The notes below the pieces were generated by a model. That model had not been told where the DNA came from. It saw only the letters and a list, made by a program, of their open reading frames with translations, and did not search any database. 64,000 bases of DNA from positions 5,602,001 to 5,666,000 of the forward strand of contig BSDZ01000079.1 of the NCBI GenBank assembly GCA_030268105.1. Reading direction: 5' to 3'. Both the position numbers and the translations under genes were made by a program. Source of the DNA: Volvox africanus (lineage: Eukaryota > Chlorophyta > Chlorophyceae > Chlamydomonadales > Volvocaceae). Shown here piece by piece: positions 59,786-64,000 of this stretch; the first letter of the stretch is position 1, and every line of letters begins with the position of its first letter.

Positions 59786-61586
59786 CAAGGTCAAGATAAC
59801 CAGTAAGAACGTAAGCTCTAGTAGTATTGAAAAGCTGAGGTGAATGTTAGCAGTTGTATGCAATAAACAATGAGATGCTTCTGTGTATTGGAGGCCGCAC
59901 ATTAACTACTCGGATTACAGCGGTGGTTTACCGGTTTCTGTCCCGGTGTGCGTACCTATATTTTCTGTCAGTTAAGACGACAGAAGCCACGGATATTATC
60001 TTTTATCTTTGTTTCGCTCGCTCTCCAGTTTTTTAGGATTGCTTTACCTCCTTCGAGCTCACGACTTATCTTGTTTCCAAGACCTTAAGCAAGATTATAC
60101 CTACAAGAGGTAGATTTTCGATATTGTGATTGAAATGCGAAGCCGTTTCTTCGCAAACCGCCTCCGAAATGTGGTGCCATGCGCATTATCTCCTGTCTGG
60201 GCAAGCTTGGAATGACCTCCTGGGTAAGAACGTCAACTCTGCGGAAGGAAAGGGACTTAATTATGCGGTGTTATTGCTACGGGCTGGCGAGCGGGCGCCA
60301 TGGTCAGCCCACCGCACATGAGGACAAAGCACAGAACTGCTTAACTGCCGTTCAACAGGCTTTATAACATCAAAACATGACGACAGCGTTGCCTTCGTTG
60401 CACCGAGCCTCGGTATTCGCCAACAACCCAACTGGACTATCTTCCTATCCAGGTGCGCCTCAGCGCCCGTTGCCCCACATCTTGCTCTCGCTGTACACGC
60501 ATGTTTGCCCAACCAAAGTCTTCGGGTCTCTTATTTCACCTGTGCATCATTTGCCTCAATAACCTGGGTTGGCTTCACGCCCGCTATTCCAGCAGCCTTG
60601 CCGACACTGCTGTCGCGGATCCTTGACAACGAGGATCACGTAGCTGACATTCGCGCGCCCCTTACCTGCCATCGCACACTTTTCCGCCGTACAAACCCAT
60701 CTTCCCTCTCTACCCCATTTCCCGCCGACCACATCCCCCAACAGCGATCTGGGTCTGCTGCGTTACAAACCCACTGTGACCATTACATTCATTCCGTACC
60801 CTACCTGCCCACGTTCTTTGTGCTGTCCTGTCTTTTGCTGTCCTCCTGTCCTCCGTACGTTTCCTGTTCATGATCGCATCTGGCAGTCGCGGGCATCTGG
60901 CCGTCCAGCGCTACGGATGAAGGTAGGTCCAGCCAGGCAGAAGGCACGCGTGGATACGAACGCATGGTCCAAGAAACGAAAGGGCGGCCACTGCCACTAC
61001 AGGGGCTGGCGGTCAGCCGGGAGGGAAAGGCGGGGCCAGGGTCTAAGCAGGCATGCGTGGCTACGCTTAGCTAGGTTGTAGAAGAGGCGAGTAGAGTAAG
61101 AATTTCCATGCGCGAACAACAAGCAGCAAACGAACCGGGGCGTGAGAGGTGTGTGTGCGACTCTGTGTGTGTGTGTGTGTATGTGTGTGTGTGTGTGTGT
61201 ATGTGTGTGTGTGTCGGAAGGGTCATCGGGTAGGGAGGAGTAAGCTAGGGGAAGGGGGGGAAGGGTTGTGTGCAGACCAGGGCAGGAACCCCTCTTAGAA
61301 GGGGGGGAGTCCTGGCGGGTCAACACCGCCCCAAAGTCCGCGAGCTTTGTCCCGAAGCGGAAGGGGATCTGCCTTCTTCGCTCCGAAACGACCCGGTGGT
61401 GGGCGTGTTCGCCAAGACTTCTCCGCCACCCATGTCAGAGCCTTCCCTCCTGCGTCACCCATTCCATCTTTTATCTCTTGCAAACTCCCTTTTCACAATG
61501 TTAGCTTGTTGGTTTGTGGTTTGTTGGTTTGTTGATTTGTCTGTTTCCCCCCTTCCCCACGTACCTAATTAGGAGATGGAGGTGCG
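59786..61586. other. Divergent intergenic region
   Basis: Holds promoters of the carrier gene (minus) and of the downstream plus-strand gene. No exon recognised. Confidence 0.4.
61163..61214. repeat. (GT)n microsatellite
   Basis: GT dinucleotide run with two ATG interruptions. Confidence 0.9.
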
Positions 61587-64000
61587 ATGTTGCCGGGTGG
61601 CGGCTCCAGGCTGGAGCCGGCCTTCCACTCTGCACCCCAGTTCATGATACCCGCCACGCCATCCAGCACCAGCCGAGGAACCGGACAGACAGGACTGCTA
61701 CAGCCGCCAACACAGCAGCAGCAGCAGCAGCTCCTGCCGCAATGTGCACAGGCGCTGCAGCAGCAGCAGCCCAATGCTCCTGAGAGGTGGGTGGGAGCTG
61801 CTATTATCACTACTGCCGCGTTATCGGAAGGTCTGATCTTCGTGTGTAAATGCCAGGTTTCTGCCTGGTTTTGGAGTTATGGTACGGCATAAGTTACGTA
61901 AGGTTGGCCGTAGTCCTGTCCATCAGGAATTCTACGTCACGCGTCATGTTCACGTGTTATATGGATATAATGTAAATATTAGCATACTAGCTTCACTAGT
62001 TTGGAAGGCCTCAGGTTGTTTATATATATATGTATGTATATATAAAGCCTATTATATATATATGTATGTATATATTAAGCCTATAGCTAAAACCCTATAT
62101 ATATGTACACATATAGCTAATATGCCTTGCCGCACAAGCCCCACATTGTTGTGCGGAAAGCGTTCGTTTGGGCGCTGCATTCCACGCCGTTGGGGCTCCA
62201 CCCCAAAAATGTATACTATATTTTGTGTACTATATAGACCGTGAGGACGGATTACGATTCTAACGATTACGACCGACCCGTGGGTCATGGCGCTAACTGA
62301 CATTGTAAAGTCCTCCCGCGCGTTGGCTTCGTGTCAACATGCTGGTATGCGTCTCGCTGACTTCCAAGTCCCTTTGACGGAAGATGGACCCCCTTCGTCA
62401 CTTGCCCCTTTCCTTTCAATACCCTTATAATGGATGGTTGTGGCTGCACCAAAAGGCGGCTATGACCCATGGGTCGCATTAATCAATTGTTCGTCATTGT
62501 CACTGCCGTCCGCGCACAGTATCCACCGCTTCACCCGGGAGCGCAATCAAGCCGGAGGCGGCAGTGGCGGAAATGGTGGCGGCAATGGCGCCTCCAGGGG
62601 CCCTCCAGCTTTCGCCGTAATGGCATCCGGCGCACCGTACGTTTCGTACCTTCCAGCAGCAAGTTCGGCGGCGTTGGGGTCCCCAACTGTGTCTGCAAGA
62701 TGTCTCACACCTGAACAGCCCCGGCGGAGTCATTTTACGTCAGAGCGATCTGAGAGGTCGGAAACAGTTTCAGGATGGCCTGGAAGCGGCGGCAGCGGCG
62801 GTGGCGCGGCATCAACAATTCTACTACAGGCGCCACGCCCGCTGAGTGGCAACACCGCCTGGGTTGGCGGCGGCGGCGGCGGCGGCGGGGTAGACTCTGC
62901 AGGGCGGCCGGGATCTCCCACCCCTGCACGAATGATAACACACGATGTGTTTGTCTTGAAGTAAGGGGCGATGAGGTGTGGGAGCTGGGAGGAGGGCTTT
63001 TCCAAGTGGGTCACCTTCCCATATGCGCACTCGGTCTGCCAATCCTAATGCGTCCGCTAACGCCGCGGAGACATCTCTGACCTTCCTCACTGACCCACAT
63101 CGACTGACCCGCCTCACTGACCCATGCACGTGCAGCCGCCCAATTACGTCCGCCTCTAACGCGGGGGAGCGGCGGAGGCTCTTCACCGGGGCCTCCCAGG
63201 AGCTGCTCCGCGGGACAGTGCTCACCAACGCACCGTCGATGCCGCTGTCGTCGCCGCCAGCGGCTGCGGTGACCTGCGGCCCCACCGGCCTGGCCGGCGG
63301 CGGGAGCAGCGGAGAAAACCGAATAAGTCGTGGACGGGCGCGGGGGATTTCAGGTGCGTGATAATTTCGGTAGTTGGCAGTTGTGTTTCCCTACATGATT
63401 TTAAGTGACAAACCCACACAGACCCATAAGTCGGGTGAGCGTGGTGCCCGCCATTGGCAAATTGCTCTTTCTTTCACCTCTTTAACCGTAAAATGTCTAT
63501 ACAGGTGGCGCCCACAGCCTTTCTCTTTCGTTACCTTTGGCAGCGGTGGATGCGACGCCAGTGGCGGGCTATCAATTTGATGCAGGGCCTTATACCGCCT
63601 TGCCACATAGCGCCTGCAGCCCTCGGTCTCCATCCCCACGAATCATCCGTATTCATCCCGGAGGTCTCGGCTCAGCCGCCATGTCCATAATTGCTTCAGG
63701 TACGGCATTACATGGCAACCATTACGTACGGCAATTTGAAAATGTTTGGGTGTACAGCGCCGATAATCACCCCCTTTCTCCTCCGCCTTCACTCTCAAGT
63801 CTATTCCGTCTGGTCCACTTTGTCAATATAGGTAAATGTGCATATGGGTTGGCTTCTTAGTACAAAAAGACGGTTTTTGGACGAGGTTAATGCGTTGTAC
63901 GACAACAATCGGAAGCATACCTATCTCAGCCTTTTGTGAATTTGTTTACATATGCCCGTACCAGACGCTAACAAAAGATTATTACTTGATCGTTCAGGCC
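61587..64000 (+). CDS. Gln/Gly/Ser/Pro-rich protein of unknown function, 3' incomplete
   Basis: Four exons join in phase: 61587-61786, 62520-62960, 63136-63353, 63505-63699. The last ends in a GTACGG donor, so the gene continues beyond the window. The product (about 350 aa so far) is low complexity: a Gln-rich N-terminus (QQQQQQ twice), a Gly-rich segment, Ser/Arg/Glu patches (SERSERSE), then RFTRERN and SPSPRIIRIHPGG. No catalytic motif, signal peptide or membrane segment is visible. It could be a regulatory N-terminal region of a larger protein. The first ATG is chosen; an upstream exon ending at the TTAG before 61572 is possible. Coding status rests on consistent splice phases and frame continuity. 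Confidence 0.5.

Noticed and set aside
62434..62520. Translation upstream of the 62520 acceptor as coding
   Set aside because: A CGCGCACAG acceptor and phase-2 match to the upstream exon indicate this part is intron.

Overview
The window is nuclear DNA of a volvocine green alga (Chlamydomonas/Volvox lineage). The evidence is GC-rich genes with many GT-AG introns, Ala/Gly/Ser/Gln-rich low-complexity protein insertions, TGTAA polyadenylation motifs, abundant simple repeats, and the paired REX1-S/REX1-B genes first described in Chlamydomonas. I cannot assign the species. No prokaryote-style operon is present except one foreign bacterial gene. All multi-exon models were assembled by eye from splice phase and protein-family continuity.

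Layout. 1-2345: pyrimidine/purine minisatellites in inverted orientation. 2934-5923 (+): lumenal TPM/MOLO1-domain protein with a membrane helix and a RING finger. 8154-18199 (+): very large GNAT acetyltransferase followed by three B3-like repeats. 21834-25514 (+): F-box/leucine-rich protein. 26107-26682: a (GGAGA)n array of about 115 units. 28029-29531 (+): secreted LigB-type extradiol dioxygenase. 30013-31017: three tandem copies of a 335-bp unit. 31697-34196 (+): unassigned protein with weak resemblance to raffinose synthase outer domains. 36181-41708 (-): CCX/NCLX-type cation/Ca2+ exchanger, head-to-head with 42018-45037 (+), the REX1-S (TFIIH subunit TFB5/GTF2H5) and REX1-B pair in a dicistronic arrangement. 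45652-50079 (+): ornithine decarboxylase. 53302-56166 (+): intronless, AT-rich bacterial (Rickettsiales-like) TOPRIM/primase-type gene. 56628-59785 (-): mitochondrial carrier with a large poly-His/poly-Gln insertion. 61587 to the window end (+): disordered protein of unknown function, running off the edge.

The most notable items are the bacterial gene embedded between algal genes, with a cDNA-library-adapter-like 14-mer 350 bp away; the GNAT plus triple B3-like architecture; the conserved REX1 dicistron with a 46-nt spacer and an overlapping upstream ORF; the RING finger with a loop of about 78 residues; and a frame-neutral intron in the dioxygenase gene that would mislead ORF-based annotation.

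Functionally the genes look like an ordinary eukaryotic mix (ubiquitination, chromatin acetylation, DNA repair/TFIIH, polyamine synthesis, cation and mitochondrial transport). I see no single pathway linking them.
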